DNA of 48,353 bases from Flavobacteriaceae bacterium (GCA_012522185.1 JAAYKY010000021.1:1-48353), one strand, 5' to 3'; counted from the first letter of the stretch, positions 26,069 through 35,223 are shown. Notes: generated by a model from the sequence alone, not told the origin. Made by a program: numbers and translations.

Positions 26069-27208
26069 TTAATTTAAAGCATTTTCAAGGTCTTGAAGCA
26101 AATCTTCTATGTCTTCAATTCCCACACTTAATCGAATTAAATCGTCGGTAATGCCGAGTTCAGCACGTTTTTCAGCCGGAATAGAAGCGTGGGTCATCGT
26201 TGTGGGGTGATTTGCCAAAGATTCCACACCACCGAGGCTTTCCGCTAGGGTAAAGACTTTCAGCTTTTGAAAAAAAGCATCGGCATCTTTTCGTTCACCC
26301 GATTTGAAAGTAAAAGAAACCATTCCGCCAAAATCACGCATTTGTTTTTTAGCCACTTCGTGATTGGGATGATCTTCAAGTCCTGGATAAAAAACCATTC
26401 CGACTTTTGGATGTTTGGATAGAAATTCAGCCACTTTTCTTCCGTTTTCAGAATGTCTTTGCATACGCACGTGCAAAGTTTTAATGCCACGTAAAACTAG
26501 ATAGGAATCTTGCGGGCCTAAAATACCTCCGCCTGCAAATAATTGAAAATGAATCTTTTCGGCTAATTCTTCATCTTTTACAACCAAAGCACCTGCTACG
26601 ACATCAGAGTGACCGCCTAGGTATTTCGTTGCGGAATGCATCACAATATCAGCACCTAAATCCAGTGGATTTTGCAAATAAGGCGAAGCAAATGTATTGT
26701 CAACCGCTACCAAAATATCTTTTCCTTTGACCAAATCGGCAACAGCCTGAATATCCACGACTTTCATCAGCGGATTGGTCGGAGTTTCGATCCAGATTAA
26801 TTTGGTTTTGGAATTGATTTTATCAGCAACATTCTGCGGATTTGTCATATCGACAAAATGAAAATTCAGTCCGTATTTGGCATAAATTCGGGTAAACATC
26901 CGATAAGAACCACCGTACAAATCATCCATCGCAATGATTTCATCACCCGGATTTAAAAGTTTCATCACGCTGTCGGTCGCTGCCAGACCGGAACCAAAAG
27001 CAAATCCGTGCGTCCCGTTTTCGATACTCGCCAAAGCATTTTCAAGCGCCGTGCGGGTCGGGTTTGCCCCGCGTGAATATTCGTAACCCTGATGAACACC
27101 CGGACTGCTTTGTGCATAAGTCGAGGTTTGATAAATCGGGGTCATTACCGCTCCGGTTGAAGGATCAACTTGTTGGTTGCCGTGTATGGTTTTTGTATTG
27201 AATTTCAT
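26069..27208 (-). CDS. Cystathionine gamma-synthase / gamma-lyase family PLP enzyme
   Basis: The 379-aa protein is a Cys/Met-metabolism PLP enzyme: TPIYQTSTYAQ, YEYSRGANPTR (phosphate-binding Tyr/Arg), FGSGLAAT, WIETPTNPL, DNTFASPYLQNP and the PLP lysine in HSATKYLGGHSD. It could be cystathionine gamma-synthase (MetB) or gamma-lyase; sequence alone does not settle this. The ATG at 27208 (MKFNTKTIHG) is the conserved start; the frame opens earlier at 27238, upstream of the -7 box. It is divergent from the PagL gene. Confidence 0.92.
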   Translation of the reverse strand: MKFNTKTIHGNQQVDPSTGAVMTPIYQTSTYAQSSPGVHQGYEYSRGANPTRTALENALASIENGTHGFAFGSGLAATDSVMKLLNPGDEIIAMDDLYGGSYRMFTRIYAKYGLNFHFVDMTNPQNVADKINSKTKLIWIETPTNPLMKVVDIQAVADLVKGKDILVAVDNTFASPYLQNPLDLGADIVMHSATKYLGGHSDVVAGALVVKDEELAEKIHFQLFAGGGILGPQDSYLVLRGIKTLHVRMQRHSENGRKVAEFLSKHPKVGMVFYPGLEDHPNHEVAKKQMRDFGGMVSFTFKSGERKDADAFFQKLKVFTLAESLGGVESLANHPTTMTHASIPAEKRAELGITDDLIRLSVGIEDIEDLLQDLENALN

Positions 27209-27227
27209 ATTATGCATTTTTCTTCTG

Positions 27228-27235
27228 CAAACATA
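27228..27235 (-). promoter_or_regulatory. TAnnTTTG -7 box for the PLP-enzyme/GNAT operon
   Basis: TATGTTTG on the minus strand, 19 nt before the ATG at 27208. Confidence 0.45.
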
Positions 27236-27246
27236 CAAGATTTTTA

Positions 27247-27254
27247 TATTTTTG
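27247..27254 (+). promoter_or_regulatory. TAnnTTTG -7 box for the PagL-like gene
   Basis: TATTTTTG on the plus strand, 14 nt before the ATG at 27269, back to back with the divergent box. Confidence 0.45.
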
Positions 27255-27268
27255 AACCCTGATTAACT

Positions 27269-28369
27269 ATGTGGAACCGTATTAACTTATTGATTTTCTC
27301 GCTGTTTTCCTGTTTCTGTTTTGCACAGGAAAATGAATCTCAATACACTGTGGACGTGAATTATTATTACGGAAGCATCCTGCCGCACAGCGAAAAAATC
27401 CAACATCTGATTACCGAGCATCCCGAAGGGATTTTCATTTCCGGAAACCGAAAAACCTTTGGCGATGAAGAATGGGAATCTCGATTTAATTATCCCGATT
27501 ACGGACTTACTTTTCATTATCAGAACAATAAAAACGAAGTTCTGGGCGATATGTACGGATTGTTTGCGCATTATAATTTTTATTTTCTGAAGCGGAATTT
27601 ACAGTTGCGAATAGGGCAGGGGATTGCCTACAATACAAACCCTTATGACAAAGAAGAAAATTATCGCAACCATGCATACGGCTCTCATTTTATGCCGGCT
27701 ACCTTTTTTATGGCGAATTTTCAGAAAGAAAATATCTGGGAAGGATTGGGAATTCGTACGGGATTGTTTTTGATTCATCATTCCAACGGGACGATTAAAA
27801 CGCCAAATACAAGCGCCAATACAGTCGGAGCGAACATCGGGATTCATTATACATTTGACCATAAATACGAAAGAACTTATCATCCACGAACCCATCAGGA
27901 TTCAACATTTACCGAACCCATTCGTTACAATCTGGCATTCCGTACCGGGGTTCATGAGAGCAATATTATTGGAAGCGGACAATATCCATTTTATGTGATT
28001 TCGGCTTATGTTGATAAAAGAATATCGCGTTCGAGTGCGTTTCAAGCGGGATTTGATGTGTTTTTGTCGATGATGCTGAAAAATGAAATTGAAATGATGG
28101 CCATTTCTTTTCCCGAAAATGGAATTGATGCCGACACGGACTATAAACGCTTGGGATTATTTGTAGGATATGAATTATTTTTAAATCGATTATCCTTTGA
28201 AGCCCAGTTGGGTGCTTATATTTACGACGATTACAAATCACATACGGCGCTTTATCAGCATTTGGGATTGAAATATTATTTTTATAAGAATTTCTTTGTG
28301 GGAATGGGTTTAAAGACACATTTCTCCAAAGCCGAAGCAATGGATTTCTCGGTGGGTGTGAGGTTGTGA
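27269..28369 (+). CDS. Acyloxyacyl hydrolase / lipid A 3-O-deacylase (PagL-like)
   Basis: The 366-aa exported protein has a signal peptide ending CFCFAQ and an outer-membrane barrel of PagL type. The catalytic His-x-Ser lies in LIHHSNGT, and the surrounding GTGLFLIHHSNG-like context matches PagL, which removes the 3-O acyl chain of lipid A. A downstream acidic residue should complete the triad. It ends with MDFSVGVRL, a typical barrel-end strand. It is longer than Pseudomonas PagL, as usual in Bacteroidota. The GIN lipoprotein gene follows, separated by a GC-rich hairpin. Confidence 0.85.
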   Translation: MWNRINLLIFSLFSCFCFAQENESQYTVDVNYYYGSILPHSEKIQHLITEHPEGIFISGNRKTFGDEEWESRFNYPDYGLTFHYQNNKNEVLGDMYGLFAHYNFYFLKRNLQLRIGQGIAYNTNPYDKEENYRNHAYGSHFMPATFFMANFQKENIWEGLGIRTGLFLIHHSNGTIKTPNTSANTVGANIGIHYTFDHKYERTYHPRTHQDSTFTEPIRYNLAFRTGVHESNIIGSGQYPFYVISAYVDKRISRSSAFQAGFDVFLSMMLKNEIEMMAISFPENGIDADTDYKRLGLFVGYELFLNRLSFEAQLGAYIYDDYKSHTALYQHLGLKYYFYKNFFVGMGLKTHFSKAEAMDFSVGVRL

Positions 28370-28380
28370 GCCTCCCCCGA

Positions 28381-28397
28381 CCCCTCCAAAGGAGGGG
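28381..28397. repeat. GC-rich hairpin, terminator-like or dispersed repeat unit
   Basis: CCCCTCC, loop AAA, GGAGGGG form a perfect 7-bp stem of almost only G and C in an AT-rich intergenic space. It is preceded by CCTCCCCCGA and followed by AGAATTAAATT, with no T-run. The look is that of the short C-tract/G-tract repeats scattered in Flavobacteriia genomes. No second copy occurs in the window. Confidence 0.55.
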
Positions 28398-28433
28398 AGA
28401 ATTAAATTGAAACAAAACGAATTTTGAGATGTT

Positions 28434-29168
28434 ATGAGGAAACTACTATTTGTTATCTTAAGTATTCTGCTTCTGAGCTGTTCAGAAGACGGATCGGATT
28501 GTTTCAAAGCGCAGGGCGAATTGGAAACCCTTGAAATTCCGGTGGGAGAATTTTCCAAAATCAATATTTCAACAGGGATTGAATTAATCGTGAAAGAGTC
28601 GGAAGAACAATGGGTGAGGGTGACGATGGGCAAAAATTTAATCCATGATATTAAATTCGAAGTGATGGATGGTGAATTGAAAATCACGAATGAAAATGGT
28701 TGTGAAATGCTCCGAAATTACCATTCGGCCAAGGTTTTTGTATCCACACCGATTTTGGAAAAAATTTATTCGAGTTCGCAATATTCCATCCAATCCGATG
28801 GGATTTTGAGTTTTCCTGAGCTGACTTTGGAGTCGGGAGTTGTTGAAGATACTCCGGCAAGCGTTTTTGAAATGCAAATTGAGAATGAAGTGCTGAAAGT
28901 GAACGACAATATTTCTTCGGTTTTCAAAATTAAAGGTCATAGTCAAAAACTGGAAATCAATTTCTGGGGCGGAAATGGACGGTTTGAAGGCGAAAATTTC
29001 CTTGTGGATGATGTCTATGTGAATCACAGAAGCACCAACGACATCATTATTTTTCCAATCCATTCGGTAAAAGGAATGATCCGAAGTACGGGAAATCTAG
29101 TGTTGAAAAATCTACCGCCGATTGTGGATGTGGAGCAGATTTACACCGGACATATTGTTTATCCTTAA
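28434..29168 (+). CDS. GIN-domain (DUF2807) lipoprotein
   Basis: The 244-aa product has a lipoprotein signal (LLLSC, Cys16). A GIN/DUF2807 'adhesin head' domain follows, recognised by EIPVGEFSKINISTGIELIV and the pattern of repeated short beta strands (KVFVSTPILEKIYSSSQYSI). These proteins form surface or periplasmic beta-helices of unknown role. The next gene starts 5 nt later. Confidence 0.82.
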   Translation: MRKLLFVILSILLLSCSEDGSDCFKAQGELETLEIPVGEFSKINISTGIELIVKESEEQWVRVTMGKNLIHDIKFEVMDGELKITNENGCEMLRNYHSAKVFVSTPILEKIYSSSQYSIQSDGILSFPELTLESGVVEDTPASVFEMQIENEVLKVNDNISSVFKIKGHSQKLEINFWGGNGRFEGENFLVDDVYVNHRSTNDIIIFPIHSVKGMIRSTGNLVLKNLPPIVDVEQIYTGHIVYP

Positions 29169-29173
29169 TTTAA

Positions 29174-29572
29174 ATGAAAATTTCATCTAAATCTGAATTT
29201 ATTCTTTACGTTGAAAATCAGGCGAAAAGCACGGAATTTTATACTCAATTATTTCAAATGGAACCGATTCTAAATGTTCCTGGAATGAGTGAATTTCAAC
29301 TTAATGAAACGACGAAACTCGGACTAATGCCGAATTTGGGTATTCAAAAAATTTTACAAGATAAAACGCCCGATCCTGCTTTGGGAAATGGAATTCCGCG
29401 ATGTGAACTTTATCTTTTTGTCGAAAATCTGGAAGAAGCCTTTGAAAACGCAATGAATTGCGGTGCGAAATTAATCAGCCCGATGGAAGAAAGAAGCTGG
29501 GGCGATCGGGTTTGTTATTTTGCCGATTTGGATGGACATATCATTGCATTTGCAAAATCCTTAAATTCGTGA
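29174..29572 (+). CDS. VOC-family (glyoxalase/bleomycin-resistance fold) protein
   Basis: The 132-aa protein has the paired beta-alpha-beta-beta-beta layout: FILYVENQAKSTEFYTQLF at the start and WGDRVCYFADLDGHIIAFA at the end, the usual closing motif of VOC proteins. Enzyme or binding activity cannot be assigned. It sits between GIN and ArsC genes with 5-nt and 1-nt gaps. Confidence 0.85.
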   Translation: MKISSKSEFILYVENQAKSTEFYTQLFQMEPILNVPGMSEFQLNETTKLGLMPNLGIQKILQDKTPDPALGNGIPRCELYLFVENLEEAFENAMNCGAKLISPMEERSWGDRVCYFADLDGHIIAFAKSLNS

Positions 29573-29573
29573 A

Positions 29574-29921
29574 ATGAAAAAGATTTATTATCTGCAAACC
29601 TGTGATACTTGCAAAAGGATTATGAAGGAAATGGATTTTTCTGAATTTGAAAAGCAGAACATCAAGGCTGAAGCCGTCACAGCTGAACAATTGGACGAAA
29701 TGAAAGAGTTGGCCGGTAGTTATGAAGTGCTTTTTTCCCGAAAAGCAAGAAAATACAAAGAGCTGGGATTGAAAAATCAAACTTTGACCGAAAAGGATTA
29801 TCGGGAATATATTCTGAGCGATTATACCTTTTTGAAACGACCTGTGGTGGTGGATGGCTCCAAGGTTTTCATCGGGAATGAAAAGAAAAATCTGGCGGAA
29901 TTAGCCGAGCATTTGGGTTGA
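29574..29921 (+). CDS. ArsC/Spx-family protein (arsenate reductase fold)
   Basis: The 115-aa thioredoxin-fold protein has the ArsC N-terminus YYLQTCDTCKRI with a Cys-x-x-Cys. It ends with FLKRPVVVDGSKVFIG, the conserved RP loop of the family. True arsenate reductase activity is uncertain; many chromosomal members have no ars operon, and none is seen here. Confidence 0.85.
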   Translation: MKKIYYLQTCDTCKRIMKEMDFSEFEKQNIKAEAVTAEQLDEMKELAGSYEVLFSRKARKYKELGLKNQTLTEKDYREYILSDYTFLKRPVVVDGSKVFIGNEKKNLAELAEHLG

Positions 29922-29930
29922 GAAATTGAT

Positions 29931-30263
29931 TTAGTGTGCAGCGGATTTTGAAAAAAGGTTGATGATGACAACGCCGAGGATGATGAATCCAATTCCCAAA
30001 AGAGCCGGGAAATCCAGGTTTTGTTTGTACACGAAATACCCCACAAGCGAAATTAAAACGATACCCACTGCCGACCAAATGGCATAGGCAATCCCAATTG
30101 GAATTCCTTTCAGTGCGTGTGACAATAAATAAAACGAGATGAGCATTGACAAGAAAAAAATCACGGTGGGAACGGGTTTGCTGAATTGTTCGGTTTTTTT
30201 CAAAAAAGAAGTTCCCAAAGTTTCAAAAAGTATAGCTGCAGCAAGAAACAGATAGTTTTTCAT
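29931..30263 (-). CDS. Small multidrug resistance (SMR) family transporter
   Basis: The 110-aa protein has four transmembrane helices and the essential membrane Glu14 in AILFETLGTSFLKK. It also has the SMR signature IPIGIAYAIWSAVG in helix 2-3. It would export cationic compounds or guanidinium-like molecules by proton exchange as a dimer. It converges on the ArsC gene. Confidence 0.92.
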   Translation of the reverse strand: MKNYLFLAAAILFETLGTSFLKKTEQFSKPVPTVIFFLSMLISFYLLSHALKGIPIGIAYAIWSAVGIVLISLVGYFVYKQNLDFPALLGIGFIILGVVIINLFSKSAAH

Positions 30264-30279
30264 TTGAATGGAATTTGGG

Positions 30280-30287
30280 CAAATTTA
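30280..30287 (-). promoter_or_regulatory. TAnnTTTG -7 box for the SMR gene
   Basis: TAAATTTG on the minus strand, 16 nt before the SMR ATG. Confidence 0.45.
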
Positions 30288-30340
30288 CCCATTTCTCATT
30301 TTTACCGACAATGAAAAGAAAAATTTAGAGCGTTTAGCGT

Positions 30341-30348
30341 TACATTTG
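30341..30348 (+). promoter_or_regulatory. TAnnTTTG -7 box for the S9 peptidase gene
   Basis: TACATTTG on the plus strand, leaving an A-rich leader of about 70 nt before the ATG at 30426. No TTG is at the usual distance. Confidence 0.45.
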
Positions 30349-30425
30349 AATAATTAAAAAAAGAAAAGAGAACAAAGAGAATAGAAAATAGATTCTCTAA
30401 GTGAATAAAATCAAATTTGGAAAAA

Positions 30426-32534
30426 ATGAACAAAATTTTAATAGTATCGGTTTCACTTCTGGGCGTGATGGCTTTTTCACAAACCAAACAATTGACGATG
30501 CAGGATGCCGTTTTGGGCATTCGCGCAGAAAGCAAAACCTATCAGTGGTTGCCGGATTCGGATAAATTTTACGAAAAAGTCAAAACATCCTACGGAAATG
30601 CACTATTGGCTTATGATGCCGCGACGATGAAAACCGATACACTTTTGCGTTCGACCGATTTTGCGGCTGGAAACAACGTTCCTCATCTGGTTTGGGTAAA
30701 TTCGGAAAAAGCTTATTATCAGGACAATAAAGAGCTCTTCTGGTTCAGTCCAAAAGATAAAAAGTCGGTCAAATGGCTGAGGCTTCCTGAAAATCTGGAA
30801 GCGATCGAACACGACCCAAAGTCCGGCCAATTGGCTTATGTGGTGGATAATAATTTGTATTTAATTGATTCTAAAGGGAAAACAAAACAACTTACCACCG
30901 ACGGCAAATATGGAATTCTAAATGGAAAAGCCGTTCACCGAGAGGAATTCGGAATTTACAAGGGAATTTTCTTTTCGCCAAAAGGAAGTCTCATTGCTTT
31001 TTATCGGATGGACGAAACCATGGTCGAGGATTACCCGGTGGTGGACTGGTCAACAACTCCGGCGGTAAATAAAAACATCAAATATCCCTTTGCCGGAAGG
31101 ACTTCGCACGAGGTAACACTTGGCGTTTATAATCCGAAAACCGAAACAAGCATTTTTCTGGAAACTGGAAATCCACAAAACCAGTATTTGACTTCTGTCA
31201 CTTGGAATCCCGATGAGAAATCGATTTATGTGGGAATTCTGAACCGGGATCAAAATCATTTGAAATTGAACCAATACGATGCCCAGAGCGGAAAGTTCAT
31301 CAAAACTTTATTCGAAGAAAAACACGATAAATATGTGGAGCCCCAAAACGAATTGTATTTCCTTCCCAACGGAAAAGAATTTGTTTGGTGGAGTCAGCGC
31401 GACGGATTTATGCATTTGTATCGTTACGATTTAAACGGAAAATTAATCAATCAGATCACCAAAGGAAATTGGTTGGTCAACGAAATTCTGGGTGAGAAGA
31501 AAGGCAAAAAGCAACTTTTGATTACCTCGACCAAAGACGGTGCGATGGAAAAACATTTGTATTTGGTGAATTGGGAAAACGGTAAAATGGAAAGAATTGA
31601 CAGCGATCCGGGTTATCATTTTTTCACGCCGAATTCAGCCGGAACTTATGTTTTGGACAATTGGTCAAATGAAACTACGCCCCGCAAAATCGATGTTTTA
31701 TCGACCGATAAAAAAACGAAAAAGAACCTTTTCACAGCTGCAAATCCTTTGGCTGAATACCAGATGCCAAAAGTTGAAAATGTAACGCTCAAAGCTGATG
31801 ATGGAACGGATTTGTACGGAAAATTGATTTATCCGACTGATTTTGACGCTTCCAAAAAATATCCGGTGATTGTGTATTTGTACAACGGACCCCATGCACA
31901 GATGAACCTCAATCGTTTTCCGGCGAGCGGAAACCTCTGGTACGATTATATGGCGCAGAACGGCTATGTAGTTTGGGTGATGGACGGTCGCGGCAGTTCC
32001 AATCGAGGACTGGAATTTGAGCAGGCGATTTTCCGGAATTTAGGCGAAGTAGAAATGGCCGATCAGATGAAAGGCGTGGAATTCCTGAAATCGAAATCCT
32101 TTGTAGATGGCGACAGAATGGGTATTCACGGTTGGAGTTACGGCGGGTTTATGACGACTTCCTTTATGCTTCGTCAGCCCGATGTGTTCAAAGCAGGCGT
32201 TGCCGGCGGACCGGTTCTGGACTGGAGTATGTACGAAGTGATGTATGGCGAACGCTATATGGATACGCCCGAAACCAATCCCGAAGGCTATGCCAATAGT
32301 TTGCTGATGGATAAAACCCAAAATCTGAAAGGAAAACTCTTGTTGATTCACGGAACGGATGATCCTGTGGTGGTTTGGCAACATTCGGTTAATTTCTTGC
32401 GAAATGCGGTTTCCAACGGCGTTCAGGTGGATTATTTTGTGTATCCGGGTTATGAGCACAATGTGCGCGGAAAAGACCGTGTGCACCTGATGCAGAAAAT
32501 TACCGATTATTTTGATTTGTGGTTGAAGGAGTAG
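30426..32534 (+). CDS. S9 family peptidase, dipeptidyl peptidase IV type
   Basis: The 702-aa exported enzyme has a signal peptide (LIVSVSLLGVMAFSQ), an eight-bladed propeller with DPP-IV repeats, and a C-terminal alpha/beta hydrolase. The catalytic triad is visible: Ser571 in GWSYGGFM, Asp in HGTDDPVV and His in YEHNVRG. The EE-type motif is not obvious, so aminodipeptidase specificity is inferred from overall layout. The ATG at 30426 is used because the frame upstream opens only with TTG (30417). It stands alone with its own promoter. Confidence 0.92.
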   Translation: MNKILIVSVSLLGVMAFSQTKQLTMQDAVLGIRAESKTYQWLPDSDKFYEKVKTSYGNALLAYDAATMKTDTLLRSTDFAAGNNVPHLVWVNSEKAYYQDNKELFWFSPKDKKSVKWLRLPENLEAIEHDPKSGQLAYVVDNNLYLIDSKGKTKQLTTDGKYGILNGKAVHREEFGIYKGIFFSPKGSLIAFYRMDETMVEDYPVVDWSTTPAVNKNIKYPFAGRTSHEVTLGVYNPKTETSIFLETGNPQNQYLTSVTWNPDEKSIYVGILNRDQNHLKLNQYDAQSGKFIKTLFEEKHDKYVEPQNELYFLPNGKEFVWWSQRDGFMHLYRYDLNGKLINQITKGNWLVNEILGEKKGKKQLLITSTKDGAMEKHLYLVNWENGKMERIDSDPGYHFFTPNSAGTYVLDNWSNETTPRKIDVLSTDKKTKKNLFTAANPLAEYQMPKVENVTLKADDGTDLYGKLIYPTDFDASKKYPVIVYLYNGPHAQMNLNRFPASGNLWYDYMAQNGYVVWVMDGRGSSNRGLEFEQAIFRNLGEVEMADQMKGVEFLKSKSFVDGDRMGIHGWSYGGFMTTSFMLRQPDVFKAGVAGGPVLDWSMYEVMYGERYMDTPETNPEGYANSLLMDKTQNLKGKLLLIHGTDDPVVVWQHSVNFLRNAVSNGVQVDYFVYPGYEHNVRGKDRVHLMQKITDYFDLWLKE

Positions 32535-32580
32535 GGCAAGGTAATTCTCTGTGTTATAATTTTTATAAAGAGCTACTTTT

Positions 32581-33153
32581 CTATCTGACAAGGATATATA
32601 CGACATTTCCAACTAAACCAATTAAGAAGCCATAAAGAGTAAACATAAATCGACGCAATCCCGCATTTGAATTATATCCTTCTTCAAAGTTTTTATTAGC
32701 TTTCAATTTATTTTTTAAAGGTAAGAAATTAAAAGTAAGTGTAGCGGAAAGTCCATAAAGAGGTTTATAAGTTGTTACTGCAGCAGGAATTAGAATATTT
32801 AAAAAAGATGGTTTATAATATATAGCAGCATATTCATAACCATATCTGAAATCTTCAAACTCTCGTGAGTAATTTTTTCTCGAGTTCATTTTTTTGTTAA
32901 CTTCTAAAGTTACAGTATAATCAATAATCGCATTGGAGTCTGGGTTTATATATCCAGGCTTACCTGTCCAAGGATTTGTATTTCCTAAAGTTGTATAATT
33001 ATCTTGATTAGTATAATTAGGATTTGTTCTATAATGAGGTTGAACATATGTTCCATCGCTTCTATAATATCCCTTAACCAAGTGATAATTAGAGTTTACT
33101 TGAGAAAATGAGAATTGTGATAGAATAATAATAAATAAAAGAAAAAACTTCAT
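32581..33153 (-). CDS. Exported protein with a YRSDGTYV-type repeat region, function unknown
   Basis: The 190-aa product has a signal peptide (FFLLFIIILSQFSFSQ). A segment rich in Tyr, Asn and Gly follows (KGYYRSDGTYVQPHYRT, then NPWTGKPGYINPDS), a motif seen in many small exported bacterial proteins. Two or more hydrophobic segments lie towards the C-terminus (LNILIPAAVTTY, FTLYGFLIGLVGNVVYIL). Codon use is more AT-rich than in genes to the left. It is flanked by a convergent S9 peptidase and 238 nt of AT-rich DNA without a gene. Confidence 0.7.
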   Translation of the reverse strand: MKFFLLFIIILSQFSFSQVNSNYHLVKGYYRSDGTYVQPHYRTNPNYTNQDNYTTLGNTNPWTGKPGYINPDSNAIIDYTVTLEVNKKMNSRKNYSREFEDFRYGYEYAAIYYKPSFLNILIPAAVTTYKPLYGLSATLTFNFLPLKNKLKANKNFEEGYNSNAGLRRFMFTLYGFLIGLVGNVVYILVR

Positions 33154-33391
33154 AGTAGATATAGGAGATAAATAATTAACAGCGGTTATTCTTAAATTAA
33201 AATGTGGATTTAATCATATTGAAAGGTATAATTTAAATTGTATATAAACTCAAATATACGTAATTATCAAAAAATCTCCAACAGATAAAATGTCAAATTG
33301 ACTCAATTAATTATAATTTCGATTGAGTGAAATCTTACTATATGTTTTACTTTGGTAAAGGAACAACCTTTATTACGAAAGACTCTACCTT

Positions 33392-33919
33392 TTATTCATA
33401 AAACTCTTTGGGATATTCCACGATTCCATTTACATTTTCCAAAGCGTTTTCTGTTAATTCTATCAGCATACAATTTTCATCGGGCACATCAAAAGGTAAT
33501 TTGATACTGTAATTTTTTGTCATTTCGTAACCAAACATCGGATAATATTTTTCGTGTCCCAATAAGATTATGGAACCAAAATTTAATTCTTTTGCTATCC
33601 CGTGTGCTTTTCTTATCAGGTTTCCGCCAATTCCCTTTCCCTGATGCTTTTTCAGTACCGCAACGGGCGCAAGCGCTAAGGAAGTTGTAGGTTGGGAATT
33701 GTTATTTATGATTTTGATTTTTGTGAGTAGAATATAACCTACGATTTCCTGATCGATTTCTGCAACTAAAGATAATTCAGGGATAAAAGACTCAGACTTT
33801 CTCAACCTTTCCACTAAAAACTGTTCTTTGTGGTCAGTATAAAGTTCATCTTTAAAAGCGTTCTCAATCAGCTTAAACACTTCATCATAATCTTCTTTTT
33901 CTTCTTGTTGGATTTTCAT
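33392..33919 (-). CDS. GNAT-family N-acetyltransferase
   Basis: The 175-aa protein has the GNAT acetyl-CoA loop LKKHQGKGIGGNLIRKA (QGKGIG) and the following strand GSIILLGHEKYYPMFGYEM, a pattern of the YhbS-like subgroup. The substrate is unknown. It is isolated, with gaps on both sides. Confidence 0.88.
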   Translation of the reverse strand: MKIQQEEKEDYDEVFKLIENAFKDELYTDHKEQFLVERLRKSESFIPELSLVAEIDQEIVGYILLTKIKIINNNSQPTTSLALAPVAVLKKHQGKGIGGNLIRKAHGIAKELNFGSIILLGHEKYYPMFGYEMTKNYSIKLPFDVPDENCMLIELTENALENVNGIVEYPKEFYE

Positions 33920-34039
33920 GTGATACAGTTTTTAGGAATGGGTTTTTTTAATGGAAATAGGGCCTTGTACCAAGATAATTATATGAAAATTTAGCCTAAA
34001 ATCTTTGGTTTTTTGTACGGTTGATGTTAGCTGTAGTAT

Positions 34040-34822
34040 CTAAAGATCAGAAGTTGATATATTTACATTACCTAAATTGTATTTATCCAAAATACTCCGA
34101 ATTACTTCATAATACCATTTGGGAGCATATGGAGATAAATTAACTGTTTTAATTAGTTTTGATAGATTAACAGAAATTTTTATAGTTTGAGTTTTTTGAT
34201 ATAGAGTATTTCTAAAAGGTCTAATTTCTTCGTGAGTTTTATATTGCAATAATTGATCTTCTATAATTCTAGGAAAAGATAAAATTAATCTAAATTCACT
34301 TTCTGATTTATATTCTCTTCTTTTAATTGAGAACATACTTAATCCATTTTGATGATCTACTATGTCTTTCTGAAAATCTATATAATTAATTTCAGACGGA
34401 TAGACTATTTCGTCTGATGTAATTGAGTTTTTTAAATCTTCATAAGTGGTTTGAATTGCTATACCATTTTCTTTGGAATATATTTTCCACATATGTACCA
34501 TTTGGTGGTTTTCTTTACACCAACAATTTAAATATACTGTTTTTTTATCTTCATTACTAATAATATTTCCTAAATTCCAATAACCTTTATGTAATTTTCC
34601 TTGTTTTATTTGTGTTCTAGCCCAGTTTGTAACATTTTCATTTGTTACTTTTGGTAATGTACCTTCAAATTTATCCTCAAATAAGTCTGCTCGAACAAAT
34701 ATTAATGCTTCATTCGCTAAAAGTGATATAAATGAAGGAATATCCATATATCTCCATAATTCTATATTACTTTTAGGTAAATTTATTGCAGGATGCTCTT
34801 CTTTAATCGGCATTTTTGACAT
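34040..34822 (-). CDS. DUF2971 domain protein
   Basis: The 260-aa protein shows the DUF2971 pattern: LWRYMDIPSFISLL at the start, FVRADLFEDKFEG, then NCWCKENHQMVHMWKIYSKENGIAIQT and a late ESEFRLIL. Function of this family is unknown; members are patchy and often near mobile or defence genes. A second ATG at 34813 is possible. A -7 box lies 13 nt upstream. It is AT-rich in composition. Confidence 0.82.
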   Translation of the reverse strand: MSKMPIKEEHPAINLPKSNIELWRYMDIPSFISLLANEALIFVRADLFEDKFEGTLPKVTNENVTNWARTQIKQGKLHKGYWNLGNIISNEDKKTVYLNCWCKENHQMVHMWKIYSKENGIAIQTTYEDLKNSITSDEIVYPSEINYIDFQKDIVDHQNGLSMFSIKRREYKSESEFRLILSFPRIIEDQLLQYKTHEEIRPFRNTLYQKTQTIKISVNLSKLIKTVNLSPYAPKWYYEVIRSILDKYNLGNVNISTSDL

Positions 34823-34835
34823 TACAGCTAACTCC

Positions 34836-34843
34836 CAAATATA
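34836..34843 (-). promoter_or_regulatory. TAnnTTTG -7 box for the DUF2971 gene
   Basis: TATATTTG on the minus strand, 13 nt before the ATG at 34822. Confidence 0.45.
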
Positions 34844-34986
34844 CGCAACTTTTAAAATCCGCAGAATTAATTATTTAAATAAAGCAATTTGTTCTTAAAC
34901 AAGGAGTTAGATAGCGTTTTTTTATTCGCACATTGTGTTCTAATTTCCTATTTCGCAACAATACAAATAAGAAACTGATTTCGAAT

Positions 34987-35021
34987 AAAAAAAAACCGTC
35001 CCGATTTTGTAAACGAGACGG
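34987..35021 (-). terminator. Terminator-like hairpin with a run of T on the minus strand
   Basis: On the minus strand CCGTCTCG pairs with CGGGACGG (one mismatch) around a 10-nt loop and is followed by nine T residues. No minus-strand gene lies upstream of it in the 500 nt to its right. Confidence 0.6.
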
Positions 35022-35189
35022 CATCTTTGATTATTTAGTTTTCTCCAAGGTTAGTGAGATGTTAAGGAGTATGAATTTTATGAGTTTTGAGTTTAAAGCA
35101 TGAGCTAAGATTTTTTGGAAGAAGTTGAATGAAAAAAACTTGAAGAGGTTCAAAAGCCTTGAAGGAGCTAGCTGTCTCCCGTCGGGACT

Positions 35190-35218
35190 GAACACGAAGA
35201 ATGAGTGTGAAGAATCTC
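35190..35218 (+). repeat. 29-nt direct repeat, copy 1
   Basis: This copy is identical over 29 nt to 35425-35453 (begins GAACACGAAGAATGAG, ends GAAGAATCTC). The two copies are 206 nt apart. Confidence 0.75.
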
Positions 35219-35223
35219 TATAC

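Noticed and set aside
30417-30425. TTG start for the S9 peptidase
   Set aside because: An ATG three codons downstream gives the normal signal peptide start and is preferred.
33154-33391. AT-rich gap searched for a tRNA or small RNA
   Set aside because: No cloverleaf, no strong hairpin with T-run; only short AT-rich palindromes (TCAAT..ATTGA).
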